Part shown: positions 25,198 to 33,545 of the stretch, in pieces | Numbering within the stretch: the first letter of the stretch is position 1 | Layout of the letters: every line of letters begins with the position of its first letter | NCBI RefSeq assembly: GCF_900142365.1 | Contig: NZ_FRAP01000026.1 | Location: 1-64,000, forward strand | Length of the DNA: 64,000 nucleotides | Reading direction: 5' to 3' | Source of the DNA: Pseudonocardia thermophila | GTDB lineage: Bacteria > Actinomycetota > Actinomycetes > Mycobacteriales > Pseudonocardiaceae | The notes under the pieces: model-generated | The model's database searches: none | What the model was told of the DNA's origin: nothing | What the model saw: only the letters and a program-made list of their open reading frames with translations | Made by a program: the position numbers and the translations under genes

Positions 25198-25262
25198 GCG
25201 TCGAGAACGAACCTGTGGTGATCAACAAGGCTTGTTGATCACCACGAGCTCGTTCTCGACGC
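25198..25262. repeat. Long two-part palindrome at a convergent junction
   Basis: Outer arms GCGTCGAGAACGA / TCGTTCTCGACGC (13 bp perfect), a 4-base internal loop, inner arms GTGGTGATCAACAA / TTGTTGATCACCAC (14 bp perfect) and a GGC loop. It lies between the convergent ends of the sirtuin and the thiolase gene, so it could act as a terminator. Arm sequences recur at 43605-43662 and 52713-52781. Confidence 0.85.
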
Positions 25263-25298
25263 AGTCCACCTCCCGGGACCTCACGGTGGGTGACCGGG

Positions 25299-26285
25299 TC
25301 AGGGGCGGCGGCTCTCCCCGCCCGTGACCGGACTCTCCTCGGCGTGCACCGACCGGTCGCGGCGACGCTTCTTCCGCCGCCGCGGCGGGCGCGTGGCCTG
25401 GTCGCGCAGCCGGCAGAACGCGCACACCTCCGCGGTGGTCGGGGAACCGCAGCGGGAGCAGGTGCCGACGGAGTCGCGTTCCTGCGCGGCGAGATCGTCC
25501 AGCAGCGGCGCGACGCGGTCGGCGAAGCCGTTGAGGAAGGTCGCCTTGGCCCCGGGGTCACGCTCCTCGAGCGTGTTGAGCAGCTCCTTGTAGAGCAGGT
25601 GGCGGTTGCCGGACGCCATCGGGCACTCCTCGACGATGTAGTCGATGCGCCGGATGACGCAGTACGCCGCCGTCTCGCGCTCAGTCAGGCGGACGAGCGG
25701 CTTGACCCGGCGGGCGAACCCGGACGACTCGGGCAGGGCCGGGCGCTGCCGCGCCAGGTACGGCATGTTCCACTGCAGGGTGTTGCCGAACAGCACAGCG
25801 ACCTCGTCGTCGAGGTTGTGCCCGGTGACGAGGACGTCGTAGCCGTGGTCGAGCGCGGTCTTGTTGAGCAGGTGCCGCTTGGCCAGGCCGCACGCCGAGC
25901 ACGGCATCCGGCGGGTGTTGGCCGCCTGCGGGATCGTGAAGCCGACCTCGCTCGCCAGGTCGATCTCGATGAGCGTCGCCCCACGGCGCTCGGCGAACGC
26001 CCGCGCGCAGTCGCCGGAGCGGTCGCTGTAGCCGCCGATGCCGAGGCCCAGGTACACACCGTCGGCCGGGTAGCCGAGATCGAGCAGCAGGTCCCACACG
26101 GCCAGGGAGTCCTTGCCGCCCGAGACCGCGACGAGCACCTTCTCGCCGGACCGGATCATCCGGTGCTCGCCGATCGCGCGGCTCACCTGCTCACGGCAGC
26201 GCTCCACGAAGCACGTGGGGCAGTACGCGGCATGGGCGTGCCGCACCTCGACGACGGCTTGTTCCTCGCAACGACGGCACTTCAC
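25299..26285 (-). CDS. TtuA/TtcA-like tRNA 2-thiolation enzyme
   Basis: 328 residues. N-terminal zinc finger CRRC...CPTCFVERC (3-30), PP-loop AVSGGKDSLA (around 53-62), a CxxC in RMPCSACG (around 134-137) and a Cys in EECPMAS (around 222) matching the Fe-S ligands of the family. A C-terminal zinc ribbon CSRCGSPTTAEVCAFC is followed by a basic tail. Such proteins adenylate tRNA uridine and replace oxygen with sulfur. The adjacent ThiS-like carrier with a GG tail makes a TtuA/TtuB-type pair, which in Thermus makes 2-thioribothymidine. Confidence 0.87.
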   Translation of the reverse strand: MKCRRCEEQAVVEVRHAHAAYCPTCFVERCREQVSRAIGEHRMIRSGEKVLVAVSGGKDSLAVWDLLLDLGYPADGVYLGLGIGGYSDRSGDCARAFAERRGATLIEIDLASEVGFTIPQAANTRRMPCSACGLAKRHLLNKTALDHGYDVLVTGHNLDDEVAVLFGNTLQWNMPYLARQRPALPESSGFARRVKPLVRLTERETAAYCVIRRIDYIVEECPMASGNRHLLYKELLNTLEERDPGAKATFLNGFADRVAPLLDDLAAQERDSVGTCSRCGSPTTAEVCAFCRLRDQATRPPRRRKKRRRDRSVHAEESPVTGGESRRP

Positions 26286-26294
26286 CCGTGCGCC

Positions 26295-26489
26295 TCAGCC
26301 TCCCGAGATCACCGGCCGCACCTCCACGACGTCCTCCTCCTGCAGGAGGGCGTCACCCGTCACCAGCTCGTCGCCGCGGATGAGCAGGACGGACTCGCGG
26401 TTGAGCCCCAACTGCTTGCACAGGTCGCTCGCCCGCAGCGGGCCGGTGGTCTCGACTTCCCGACGGGGGTTGTGCAGCCGGATCTTCAT
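26295..26489 (-). CDS. ThiS/MoaD-family sulfur carrier (TtuB-like)
   Basis: 64 residues, ubiquitin-like, starting MKIRLHN and ending in PVISGG. The C-terminal GG would be adenylated and converted to thiocarboxylate. No activating E1-like or JAMM gene is adjacent. Nine bases separate it from the TtuA-like gene downstream in the same direction, supporting a role as its sulfur donor rather than in thiamine or molybdopterin synthesis. Confidence 0.85.
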   Translation of the reverse strand: MKIRLHNPRREVETTGPLRASDLCKQLGLNRESVLLIRGDELVTGDALLQEEDVVEVRPVISGG

Positions 26490-26557
26490 TCGTCAGCTCG
26501 ATGTCTCTCGCGTGGACGGATCCCGGGACCGACGGGCACCAGTCTAGGGAAGCCCGA

Positions 26558-26953
26558 TCAGGTCGTGCCGGTCGAGGAGCCGGAGGCTGTGGGCAGCACC
26601 ACGTGGAGCGGCCGCGGCCCGCGGGACATCTCCTCCGTCGCCGCGGTCAGCACCTCCACGACCGCGGCGTAGCCGGCCGGGTCGGCGCGGCGCAGCACCT
26701 CATCGCCGTCCCACACGAGCACGACCTCGCCCTCCGGTAGCCACGACAGATCGGTGAGGCACTCCTCCAGCGCGTCCAGGTTCCGGCCGTAGTAGCCGGG
26801 GAACCGCAGCGCCTTCCCGATCTGGGTGAGCAGCTCGACGCGCCGCTCAGCCGGGCCCACCACCGCGACGATCGCGCCGCGCAGCTTCGCCTCCGCGGCG
26901 ATCGCGTTCGCCGTCATCGCGACGCGCACCAACCCGTTCCCGGGCGTCGTCAT
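26558..26953 (-). CDS. Barstar-family ribonuclease inhibitor
   Basis: 131 residues. The hallmark GYYGRNLDALEECLTDL (around 75) corresponds to the barstar helix that plugs the barnase active site, followed by the strand EVVLVWDGDEVL and the later helix with EVLTAATEEM. Its ATG overlaps the stop of the ribonuclease gene, so toxin and inhibitor are made together. Neutralises the neighbouring RNase in the cytoplasm. Confidence 0.9.
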   Translation of the reverse strand: MTTPGNGLVRVAMTANAIAAEAKLRGAIVAVVGPAERRVELLTQIGKALRFPGYYGRNLDALEECLTDLSWLPEGEVVLVWDGDEVLRRADPAGYAAVVEVLTAATEEMSRGPRPLHVVLPTASGSSTGTT

Positions 26954-27447
26954 GCGTCCTCTCCCACTGCGGTCACGTCCACCACGACGAAGCTGTTGTA
27001 GTGGTCGGCGGTGTAGTAGACCTGCTGCTCCGGCCCGGCGGGACCACCGGTCACCAGCCGCCGCGCACCCCGGTCGCGCTCCCCCGGAGTGGGCACCGTG
27101 TACTCGCGGTACCAGCCGTTGCGCTGCTGGGGCAGGAGCCGCTCCCGGTTGCCGAACACCGTCCCGTCCTTCTCGTACGGGAACGGGCCACCGGCCACGA
27201 TCAGCTCCCAGGTCCGTTCGACCTCGGGCGGCAGGGCGCACAGCGGCTGCACCGGCAGCCCCGACTCGGCCGCGCCGGGCACCTCCTCCGCGCGCACCGC
27301 GCACGTCGCCACCGGTGCGGCTGGCGCACCTGACGAGGACTCGGTGGTCGAACCACCGGCAGGCTGCACGAGGTAAGCGATCCCGCCGAGCACGAGCACG
27401 AGGGCGAGCAGCCCGGCGACGATCCGAGCCCCGTTCGTCCCGATCAC
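26950..27447 (-). CDS. Membrane-anchored barnase/RNase Sa-type ribonuclease
   Basis: 165 residues. One N-terminal membrane helix or uncleaved signal (residues 9-27), a Gly/Ser/Ala linker, then a guanyl-specific RNase domain from about residue 80. Catalytic positions are present: Glu115 in YREYTV, Arg in DRGARRLV (127-130) and His149 in YTADHYNSF. Two Cys (49 and 70) could form a disulfide outside the cell. The GTG start overlaps the stop of the small membrane protein gene upstream. With barstar downstream it makes a toxin-immunity pair. Confidence 0.9.
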   Translation of the reverse strand: MIGTNGARIVAGLLALVLVLGGIAYLVQPAGGSTTESSSGAPAAPVATCAVRAEEVPGAAESGLPVQPLCALPPEVERTWELIVAGGPFPYEKDGTVFGNRERLLPQQRNGWYREYTVPTPGERDRGARRLVTGGPAGPEQQVYYTADHYNSFVVVDVTAVGEDA

Positions 27448-27656
27448 CGAACCTCGCCTCTCGGTGGGGTCCTCCGCGAGCGCACCAGACCGGTCACGAG
27501 ATCGGTGACGCGGTCGAGCACCCGGTCCGCGCCGGCCGCCGTGAACCAGCACAGCGGCAGGAGCAGCACCGCTGCGAGCAGCACCTGCAGCGGGAAGGCC
27601 AACTGGGTGAACCACAGCTCGACCGAGTCCCACCAGTCGACGAGTGCCCGGATCAC
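27444..27656 (-). CDS. Small membrane protein upstream of the barnase gene
   Basis: 70 residues: an amphipathic Trp-rich start (VIRALVDWWDSVELWFTQL), one or two membrane passes around 20-42, then a basic tail ending RTPPRGEVR. Not recognised as a family. First gene of a three-gene overlapping set with the RNase and barstar, so it might help toxin export, anchoring or regulation (inference). The chosen GTG lies six bases after a TACTGT -10 element; a longer frame starts 45 bases upstream. Confidence 0.6.
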   Translation of the reverse strand: MIRALVDWWDSVELWFTQLAFPLQVLLAAVLLLPLCWFTAAGADRVLDRVTDLVTGLVRSRRTPPRGEVR

Positions 27657-27662
27657 GCTCAC

Positions 27663-27668
27663 ACAGTA
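27663..27668 (-). promoter_or_regulatory. -10 element for the RNase/barstar operon
   Basis: Minus-strand TACTGT with a 6-base gap to the GTG start at 27656, implying a leaderless first gene. Confidence 0.4.
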
Positions 27669-27686
27669 ATGGGGCACGGCAGCGGC

Positions 27687-27692
27687 TACATT
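27687..27692 (+). promoter_or_regulatory. -10 element of leaderless quinone reductase promoter
   Basis: TACATT with a 7-base gap to ATG at 27700; back to back with the divergent promoter 18 bases away. Confidence 0.45.
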
Positions 27693-27699
27693 CCCGAGC

Positions 27700-28665
27700 A
27701 TGTTCGCCGTCTACGCCTCAGCCCCGCACCCCGACTCCCCGCTCGACGGACTCGTCGTCGGTGAACGGCCCGATCCCGAGGTCCCCGACGGCCACGTCGC
27801 GGTCCGGGTCTCCGCGGCCAGCATCAACATGCACGACGTCTTCACGCTGCGCGGGGTCGGGATCAAGCCCGAGCAGTTCCCGATGATCCTGGGCATGGAC
27901 GCCGCCGGGACGCTGGAGGACGGCAGCCAGGTCGTCGTCTACCCGGTGATCAGCAGCCCGGACTGGCGCGGCGACGAGACCTTCGACCCGAAGCGCACGC
28001 TGCTGACCGAGAAGCTGCAGGGCACGTTCGCCGAGAAGGTCGTCGTGCCGCGGCGCAACGTGGTCCCGCTCCCGGAGGGCCTCACCCCGGCCCAGGCCGC
28101 CGTGATGGGCACGGCGTGGTTGACCGCATACCGGATGCTGTTCACCCGCGCCGGGGTCCGGCCCGGGCAGACCGTCCTCGTGCAGGGCGCGTCCGGCGGT
28201 GTGGCGACGGCCTTGATCCAGTTGGGCAAGGCGGCCGGGTTGCGCATGTGGGTTACAGGGCGTAACGAGGAGAAGCGCGCCCTCGCCGAACGGCTAGGCG
28301 CCGAGCGGACGTTCTCGACCGGTGAGCGGCTACCGGAGCGCGTCGATGCGGTCATGGACAGTGTGGGAGAGGCCACATGGTCGCACTCGCTCAAGTCGCT
28401 CAAGCCCGGCGGCGTCCTCGTGACGTGCGGCGCAACGAGCGGCTACGGGCCGAAGGAGGACCTCGCCCGGATCTTCTTCCAGCAGATGCGGGTCGTGGGG
28501 TCGACGATGGGCACGCGGGACGAGTTCGTGGATCTTCTGGACCTGGTCGTTTCCGCCGGGATCAAGCCCGAGATCGGGCTCGAACTGCCCATGGAGAAGG
28601 CCGCCGACGGGTTCCGCGCGATGCTCGAAGGGCGTACTGCAGGCAAGATCGTACTCACCCTATGA
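27700..28665 (+). CDS. Quinone oxidoreductase-like MDR-superfamily dehydrogenase
   Basis: 321 residues. GroES-like N half with SAASINMHDVFTLRG and GMDAAGTLE, and a Rossmann half with VLVQGASGGVATALIQLG (around 162-179). No zinc-binding Cys cluster, so a quinone-reductase or enoyl-reductase type that passes NADPH electrons to a small carbonyl compound. The MarR gene downstream in the same direction could respond to its substrates. Confidence 0.88.
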   Translation: MFAVYASAPHPDSPLDGLVVGERPDPEVPDGHVAVRVSAASINMHDVFTLRGVGIKPEQFPMILGMDAAGTLEDGSQVVVYPVISSPDWRGDETFDPKRTLLTEKLQGTFAEKVVVPRRNVVPLPEGLTPAQAAVMGTAWLTAYRMLFTRAGVRPGQTVLVQGASGGVATALIQLGKAAGLRMWVTGRNEEKRALAERLGAERTFSTGERLPERVDAVMDSVGEATWSHSLKSLKPGGVLVTCGATSGYGPKEDLARIFFQQMRVVGSTMGTRDEFVDLLDLVVSAGIKPEIGLELPMEKAADGFRAMLEGRTAGKIVLTL

Positions 28666-28742
28666 GACCGCTCGGCGCTGTCAATCGTCCGTTCGTCTCG
28701 GGTTTCTTCCGTTTCGCAGTCCTCTTTCCCCCGACGACGACG

Positions 28743-28748
28743 TACAGT
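28743..28748 (+). promoter_or_regulatory. -10 element of leaderless MarR promoter
   Basis: TACAGT with an 8-base gap to GTG at 28757. Confidence 0.4.
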
Positions 28749-28756
28749 GGGTAACC

Positions 28757-29221
28757 GTGTCTGAGCCACCTAGTCGAATGGCGCCGGGAAGCGTTCCGGT
28801 CCCGGCGCCACGCGTCGCAGGCATCGTGGACCTGCTGGACCGTCTGGACCGCGCGGTCGCGTCCGCGCTGGCCCCGGTCACCGGCGCCGAGGGCGTCAGC
28901 CGAGACGGCTGGCGTGTGCTGCTGATGCTCGCCCGGGGCGGCGGCCGCAGCATGGGCGAGATCGCGGCCCACACCGCACTGCCCGCCCCCACCGCGACCC
29001 GCGTGGTGGACCGGCTGGTCGCTTCCCGGCTGGCGTTCCGCCGCACCGACCCGAACGACCGCAGGAGGGTCCTGGTCCACCTGGCCGCCGACGGCCGGGC
29101 CGTCGTGGAGCGCGTCTGCGGACGCGTCGAACGCGACGCCGAAGCCGTCATCGGCCGCCCCGCGACCACGGAACGCGCTCAGCTGGCGGAACTCCTCGAA
29201 GCGCTCGCCACCGCGAGCTGA
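28757..29221 (+). CDS. MarR-family transcriptional regulator
   Basis: 154 residues. Winged helix about 40-120: WRVLLMLARGGGRSMGEIA, ALPAPTATRVVDRLVASRL (recognition helix) and RTDPNDRRRVLVHLAADG (wing). A dimeric repressor of the kind that senses phenolic or oxidant compounds; may control the neighbouring quinone reductase (inference). Followed by a strong hairpin. Confidence 0.9.
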   Translation: MSEPPSRMAPGSVPVPAPRVAGIVDLLDRLDRAVASALAPVTGAEGVSRDGWRVLLMLARGGGRSMGEIAAHTALPAPTATRVVDRLVASRLAFRRTDPNDRRRVLVHLAADGRAVVERVCGRVERDAEAVIGRPATTERAQLAELLEALATAS

Positions 29222-29257
29222 TCCCCCGAGCACGTCCCCCGACTAGCGAACGTCCCC

Positions 29258-29288
29258 GGCCGGCTGTCCCCTCGTGGGGCAGCCGGCC
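29258..29288. terminator. Hairpin terminator
   Basis: GGCCGGCTG-T-CCCC, loop TCGT, GGGG-CAGCCGGCC: 13 base pairs with one bulged T. Lies between the convergent marR and MOSC genes. Confidence 0.75.
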
Positions 29289-29307
29289 TCGTCGTTTCCG
29301 GGACGGG

Positions 29308-29973
29308 TCAGGCCGGCTGCCGCTGCGTGATGCGGTCGAGCCAGGCCTGCTTCTCCGCCGAGAGGTGCTCGCGCGCGGCCAGCACCCGCGGCAGCCGGGA
29401 CCGGTCCCCGCCGTGCAGAGCGAGGACGTCGGCGACGGTGGCGCCGTGCGCCGGGGTGTCCAGCACCCTCACCCGGTCCCCCGCCCGCACGTACCCCGGC
29501 CGCTCGACGGCGAGGTAGCAGCCCGGCCGCAGCGCCGCGATGAACCGCTTGACGAGATCGGGCACCCCGCGGAACGCGGCGAACACCCGGCACGGGATGC
29601 GCGCACCGCGCACCTGCAGGATCGGCCCGTCCTCCGGGTCGCCGACGAGCCAGCGCTGGCCCAGGACAGCGGTGGAGCAGTCGATGCCGTCCAGGGTGAG
29701 GTTCTCCCCGACGCCGCCGGGCCGGACGTCCTGGCCGAGCTCGGCGGACCAGAACGCGAGATCGGCCGTCGAGTAGGCGTACACGGCCTGGTCGGGCCCG
29801 CCGTGGTGATCGGTGTCGCAGATCGTGTCGCCCGCCGCGCCGCCGACGTCGAGCAGGACCGGGTGATCGACCGGCCGCTTGTCGATCCCCGTCCGGCCGT
29901 TGCGGGCGTAGGGGACAGCGGTGCGCACCACCGCGAGGTTGACCGAGACGACGGTGCCGGACAGCTGATCCAT
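29308..29973 (-). CDS. MOSC-domain protein
   Basis: 221 residues. MOSC features: GDTICDTDHHGGPDQAVYAY (around 49-68), GGVGENLTLDGID (around 86-98) and the conserved Cys in ARIPCRVFAAF (around 127). MOSC domains move sulfur with molybdenum cofactor, as in YiiM-like N-hydroxylated purine reductases, which this length matches. No partner genes nearby. Confidence 0.87.
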   Translation of the reverse strand: MDQLSGTVVSVNLAVVRTAVPYARNGRTGIDKRPVDHPVLLDVGGAAGDTICDTDHHGGPDQAVYAYSTADLAFWSAELGQDVRPGGVGENLTLDGIDCSTAVLGQRWLVGDPEDGPILQVRGARIPCRVFAAFRGVPDLVKRFIAALRPGCYLAVERPGYVRAGDRVRVLDTPAHGATVADVLALHGGDRSRLPRVLAAREHLSAEKQAWLDRITQRQPA

Positions 29974-30028
29974 GGCGCAAAGCCTGCCAAACGGTCCCGG
30001 CCGGGTTCACCGGGATTCCCGCCTGCGG

Positions 30029-30418
30029 TCAGCCGGCCGGCAGCACCTCCGCGGTGGCTGCGGTGATCGCCGCGTACGGGAACGCGGCGAGCAGCAGCAC
30101 CGCGACGGCCACGATCACGATGCGGGCGAACCAGCTCGCCCGGGCCCCCAGCCAGCCCGCCAGGAACGCCACCAGCAGCGGCACGGTCAGCGGGAGCAGC
30201 ACGCCGAACCACGCCGGCCGGTCGGCCATCCGCACCCCGGTGAGCATGGTGAGCGCCCCGCCGGCGACCACCAGCGCGAGAAGTCCGCCCACGAGCAGCC
30301 CGAAGCGCTTGCTCGCCCGGCCCGACAGGAACCCGATCACCAGCACGGCGAGCAGTACGGCCGCCGCGAGCGCGGGGTCGCCGGAACCGATCGGGGGCAG
30401 GATCGCGTCGACGTTCAC
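30029..30418 (-). CDS. Small integral membrane protein
   Basis: About 129 residues with four hydrophobic helices (near 15-33, 42-60, 75-95 and 100-122) and almost no loops. No family recognised. The chosen GTG starts VNVDAILPPIG; an upstream GTG would add six residues. Lies 31 bases downstream of lepA in the same direction. Confidence 0.65.
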   Translation of the reverse strand: MNVDAILPPIGSGDPALAAAVLLAVLVIGFLSGRASKRFGLLVGGLLALVVAGGALTMLTGVRMADRPAWFGVLLPLTVPLLVAFLAGWLGARASWFARIVIVAVAVLLLAAFPYAAITAATAEVLPAG

Positions 30419-30449
30419 GAGCCCATCGTGGCGCACGCCGATCGCGCGG

Positions 30450-32300
30450 CTACTTCTTTCCCTTCTGCTGGTCGGCCGCGCCGGTGTCCGTGGACAGCGC
30501 AGCGACGAAGGCCTCCTGCGGCACGTCGACCCGCCCGATGGTCTTCATGCGCTTCTTGCCTTCCTTCTGCCGCTCCAGCAGCTTGCGCTTGCGGGTGATG
30601 TCACCGCCGTAGCACTTGGCGAGGACGTCCTTGCGCAGCGCGCGGATGGTCTCGCGGGCGATGATCCGCGAGCCGATGGCCGCCTGGATCGGCACCTCGA
30701 ACTGCTGGCGCGGGATGAGCTCGCGCAGCTTCTGGGTCATCATGCTGCCGTAGGCGTAGGCGTCGTCCTTGTGCCGGATCGCGGAGAACGCGTCCACCGG
30801 TTCGCCCTGCAGCATGATGTCGACCTTGACCAGATCGGCGCGCTGCTCGCCGGCCTCCTCGTAGTCGAGGCTGGCGTAGCCGCGGGTGCGGGACTTCAGC
30901 GAGTCGAAGAAGTCGAAGATGATCTCGGCGAGCGGCATCGTGTACCGCAGCTCGACGCGCGTCTCCGAGAGGTAGTCCATGCCGGCCAGCTGCCCGCGCC
31001 GGCTCTGGCACAGCTCCATGATCGCACCGATGAACTCCGCGGGGGAGATCAGCGTCACCTTCACGACCGGCTCGTAGACCTCGGCGATCTTGCCGGTGGG
31101 CCAGTCGGACGGGTTGGTCACCCGCATCTCGGTGCCGTCGTCCTTCACGACCCGGTAGACGACGTTCGGCGCGGTGGAGATCAGGTCGAGGCCGTACTCG
31201 CGCTCCAGCCGGTCGCGGGTGATCTCCAGGTGCAGCAGGCCGAGGAAACCGCAGCGGAACCCGAACCCCAGCGCCGCCGACGTCTCCGGCTCGTAGGTGA
31301 GCGCGGCGTCGTTCAGCTGCAGCTTGTCCAGCGCGTCGCGCAGATCGGGGTACTGCGACCCGTCGACCGGGTAGAGCCCGGAGTAGACCATCGGGCGCGG
31401 CTCCCGGTAACCGGTGAGCGGCTCGCTGGCCCCGTCCCGCTGGGTGGTGACGGTGTCGCCGACCTTCGACTGGCGGACGTCCTTCACGCCGGTGATGAGG
31501 TAGCCGACCTCGCCGACGCCCAGCCCCTTGGACGGCTTCGGCTCGGGTGACACGATGCCGACCTCGAGCAGCTCGTGCGTGGCCCCGGTGGACATCATCC
31601 GGATCCGCTCGCGCGGCAGGATCTTCCCGTCGACGACGCGGATGTAGGTGACGACGCCGCGGTAGGTGTCGTAGACCGAGTCGAAGATCATCGCGCGGGC
31701 GGGCGCGTCGGGATCGCCCACCGGCGGCGGCACCAGCTCGACGACCTTGTCCAGCAGCTCGGAGACGCCGAACCCGGTCTTCGCGCTCACCCGCAGCACG
31801 TCATCGGGCTCGCAGCCGATGATGTGCGCGATCTCGGCGGAGTAGCGGTCGGGGTCGGCGGCCGGCAGGTCGATCTTGTTGAGGACCGGGATGATCGTGA
31901 GGTCCTTCTCCATGGCCAGGTACAGGTTGGCCAGGGTCTGCGCCTCGATCCCCTGCGCGGCGTCGACCAGCAGGATCGCGCCCTCGCACGCCTCGAGCGC
32001 GCGGCTGACCTCGTAGGTGAAGTCGACGTGCCCCGGCGTGTCGATCATGTGCAGGACGTACTGCTCGCCGCCGACCTCCCACGGCAACCGCACGTTCTGC
32101 GCCTTGATCGTGATGCCGCGCTCACGCTCGATGTCCATCCGGTCGAGGTACTGCGCGCGCATCAGCCGCTCGTCGACGACGCCGGTCAGCTGCAGCATCC
32201 GGTCGGCCAGGGTGGACTTGCCGTGGTCGATGTGGGCGATGATGCAGAAGTTCCTGATCCTCTCGGGATCAGTGAAGGTCTCATCGGCGAACGAGGACAA
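30450..32300 (-). CDS. lepA: Elongation factor 4 (back-translocase)
   Basis: 616 residues. GTPase motifs AHIDHGKST, DTPGHVDF and NKIDLP, then the LepA-specific C-terminal domain ending FVAALSTD. EF4 binds stalled ribosomes and can reverse translocation; it helps under ionic stress. The start is a TTG (SSFADETFTDPERIRNF) placed seven bases after GAAGGA; upstream in-frame ATG codons would add an unusual Arg/Pro-rich extension. Confidence 0.95.
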   Translation of the reverse strand: MSSFADETFTDPERIRNFCIIAHIDHGKSTLADRMLQLTGVVDERLMRAQYLDRMDIERERGITIKAQNVRLPWEVGGEQYVLHMIDTPGHVDFTYEVSRALEACEGAILLVDAAQGIEAQTLANLYLAMEKDLTIIPVLNKIDLPAADPDRYSAEIAHIIGCEPDDVLRVSAKTGFGVSELLDKVVELVPPPVGDPDAPARAMIFDSVYDTYRGVVTYIRVVDGKILPRERIRMMSTGATHELLEVGIVSPEPKPSKGLGVGEVGYLITGVKDVRQSKVGDTVTTQRDGASEPLTGYREPRPMVYSGLYPVDGSQYPDLRDALDKLQLNDAALTYEPETSAALGFGFRCGFLGLLHLEITRDRLEREYGLDLISTAPNVVYRVVKDDGTEMRVTNPSDWPTGKIAEVYEPVVKVTLISPAEFIGAIMELCQSRRGQLAGMDYLSETRVELRYTMPLAEIIFDFFDSLKSRTRGYASLDYEEAGEQRADLVKVDIMLQGEPVDAFSAIRHKDDAYAYGSMMTQKLRELIPRQQFEVPIQAAIGSRIIARETIRALRKDVLAKCYGGDITRKRKLLERQKEGKKRMKTIGRVDVPQEAFVAALSTDTGAADQQKGKK

Positions 32301-32422
32301 GGCGCGTTCCTTCTCGGGCTGCGGGAGCCTCCATCGTCCCATGTCCGCGTGGCGGGCTCGCGGTGGTCCGGGACCGTCACCGATCGGCGACGAGGTTGTC
32401 CGCCGCACCTACCCAGAACAGG

Positions 32423-32441
32423 TTTGGTAAGGCTAGGCTTC
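32423..32441 (+). promoter_or_regulatory. IdeR/DtxR-type iron box
   Basis: TTTGGTAAGGCTAGGCTTC fits 15 of 19 positions of TWAGGTWAGSCTWACCTWA. It lies 33 bases before the iron-binding lipoprotein gene, so iron-loaded IdeR should repress the importer operon. Confidence 0.7.
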
Positions 32442-32474
32442 GCTCGCTAGTCACGGACAAAGGGGACCTACATC

Positions 32475-33545
32475 ATGAGCGTTCTCGCAGTGCGGTGGCG
32501 ACGGAGCCTGGCTGCCGGCGTCGCCCTTGCTGCCGCTGCAACCCTGGCCGCGTGCGGTAGCGGCAGCGACTCGGGAGGCGGAGCGGCGGACTCGACACCG
32601 GCGCAGGCGGCGACCCTCACGATCTACTCCGGGCGCAGCGAGTCGCTCGTCGGCGGCCTGCTCGACCAGCTGAAGGCGGCGGTCGGGGTTCCCGTCGAGG
32701 TCCGCTACGGCAGCACCGGCGAGATGAGCGCGCAGATCCTCGAGGAGGGCTCGGCGTCCCCCGCCGACGTCTTCTTCGGACAGGACGCCGGCGCGCTCGG
32801 CGCGCTGTCCAAGGCCGGCATGCTCGCCCCGCTGCCGGCCGAGGTCACCGCTCCGGTCGACGCCCGCTACAAGGCCGCGGACAACACCTGGGTCGCCACG
32901 TCGGCCCGCGCCCGCGTCGTCGCCTACAACACCGACAAGGTGCCCGCCGACCAGCTGCCGGCGAACGTCGACGCGCTGCTCGACCCGAAGTGGAAGGGCA
33001 AGATCGGCTACGCCCCGTCGAACGCGTCGTGGCTGTCGTTCGTGACCGGCCTGCGGCTGCTGCGCGGCGAGGACGGGGCGCGCCAGTGGCTCACCGCGTT
33101 CGCGGCGCAGGACCCGCAGCGGTTCGAGGGCAACGGCAACATCCTCGACGCGCTCGCCCAGGGCACGATCGACCTCGGCCTGGTCAACCACTACTACCTG
33201 TACGAGAAGACCCGGGACAAGGACCCGGCGACCTACCCCGTCCGCAACCACTACGTCCCGAACGACCCGCTCGGCCTGATCAACGTCGCGGGTGTGGGCG
33301 TGGTGAAGTCCACCGACGCGCCGGAGGCAGCGCAGAAGGCCGTCGCGTTCCTGCTCTCCCCCCAGGCGCAGCAGTACCTGGTCGACCGAACGGCTGAGTA
33401 CCCGACGGTCGCGGGCGTCACGCCGTCCCGCAAGGAGCCGCCGCTGCCGGATCTGTCGACCCTGAACGGGCCCGCCGTCGACCTCGCCGCGCTCGACTCG
33501 CTGCCCCAGACCGAGCAGCTGCTGCAAGAGGTCGGGCTGCTCTGA
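32475..33545 (+). CDS. Iron(III) ABC transporter substrate-binding lipoprotein
   Basis: 356 residues. Lipoprotein signal with the lipobox ATLAACG (Cys27), then LTIYSGRSE, the typical start of FbpA/FutA ferric-binding proteins. The paired Tyr of NHYYLYEK (around 236-241) match the tyrosine ligands that hold Fe(III), and later Asn/Pro-rich segments follow the family. GGGGAC lies before the ATG. First gene of the binding-protein, permease, ATPase operon. Confidence 0.92.
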   Translation: MSVLAVRWRRSLAAGVALAAAATLAACGSGSDSGGGAADSTPAQAATLTIYSGRSESLVGGLLDQLKAAVGVPVEVRYGSTGEMSAQILEEGSASPADVFFGQDAGALGALSKAGMLAPLPAEVTAPVDARYKAADNTWVATSARARVVAYNTDKVPADQLPANVDALLDPKWKGKIGYAPSNASWLSFVTGLRLLRGEDGARQWLTAFAAQDPQRFEGNGNILDALAQGTIDLGLVNHYYLYEKTRDKDPATYPVRNHYVPNDPLGLINVAGVGVVKSTDAPEAAQKAVAFLLSPQAQQYLVDRTAEYPTVAGVTPSRKEPPLPDLSTLNGPAVDLAALDSLPQTEQLLQEVGLL

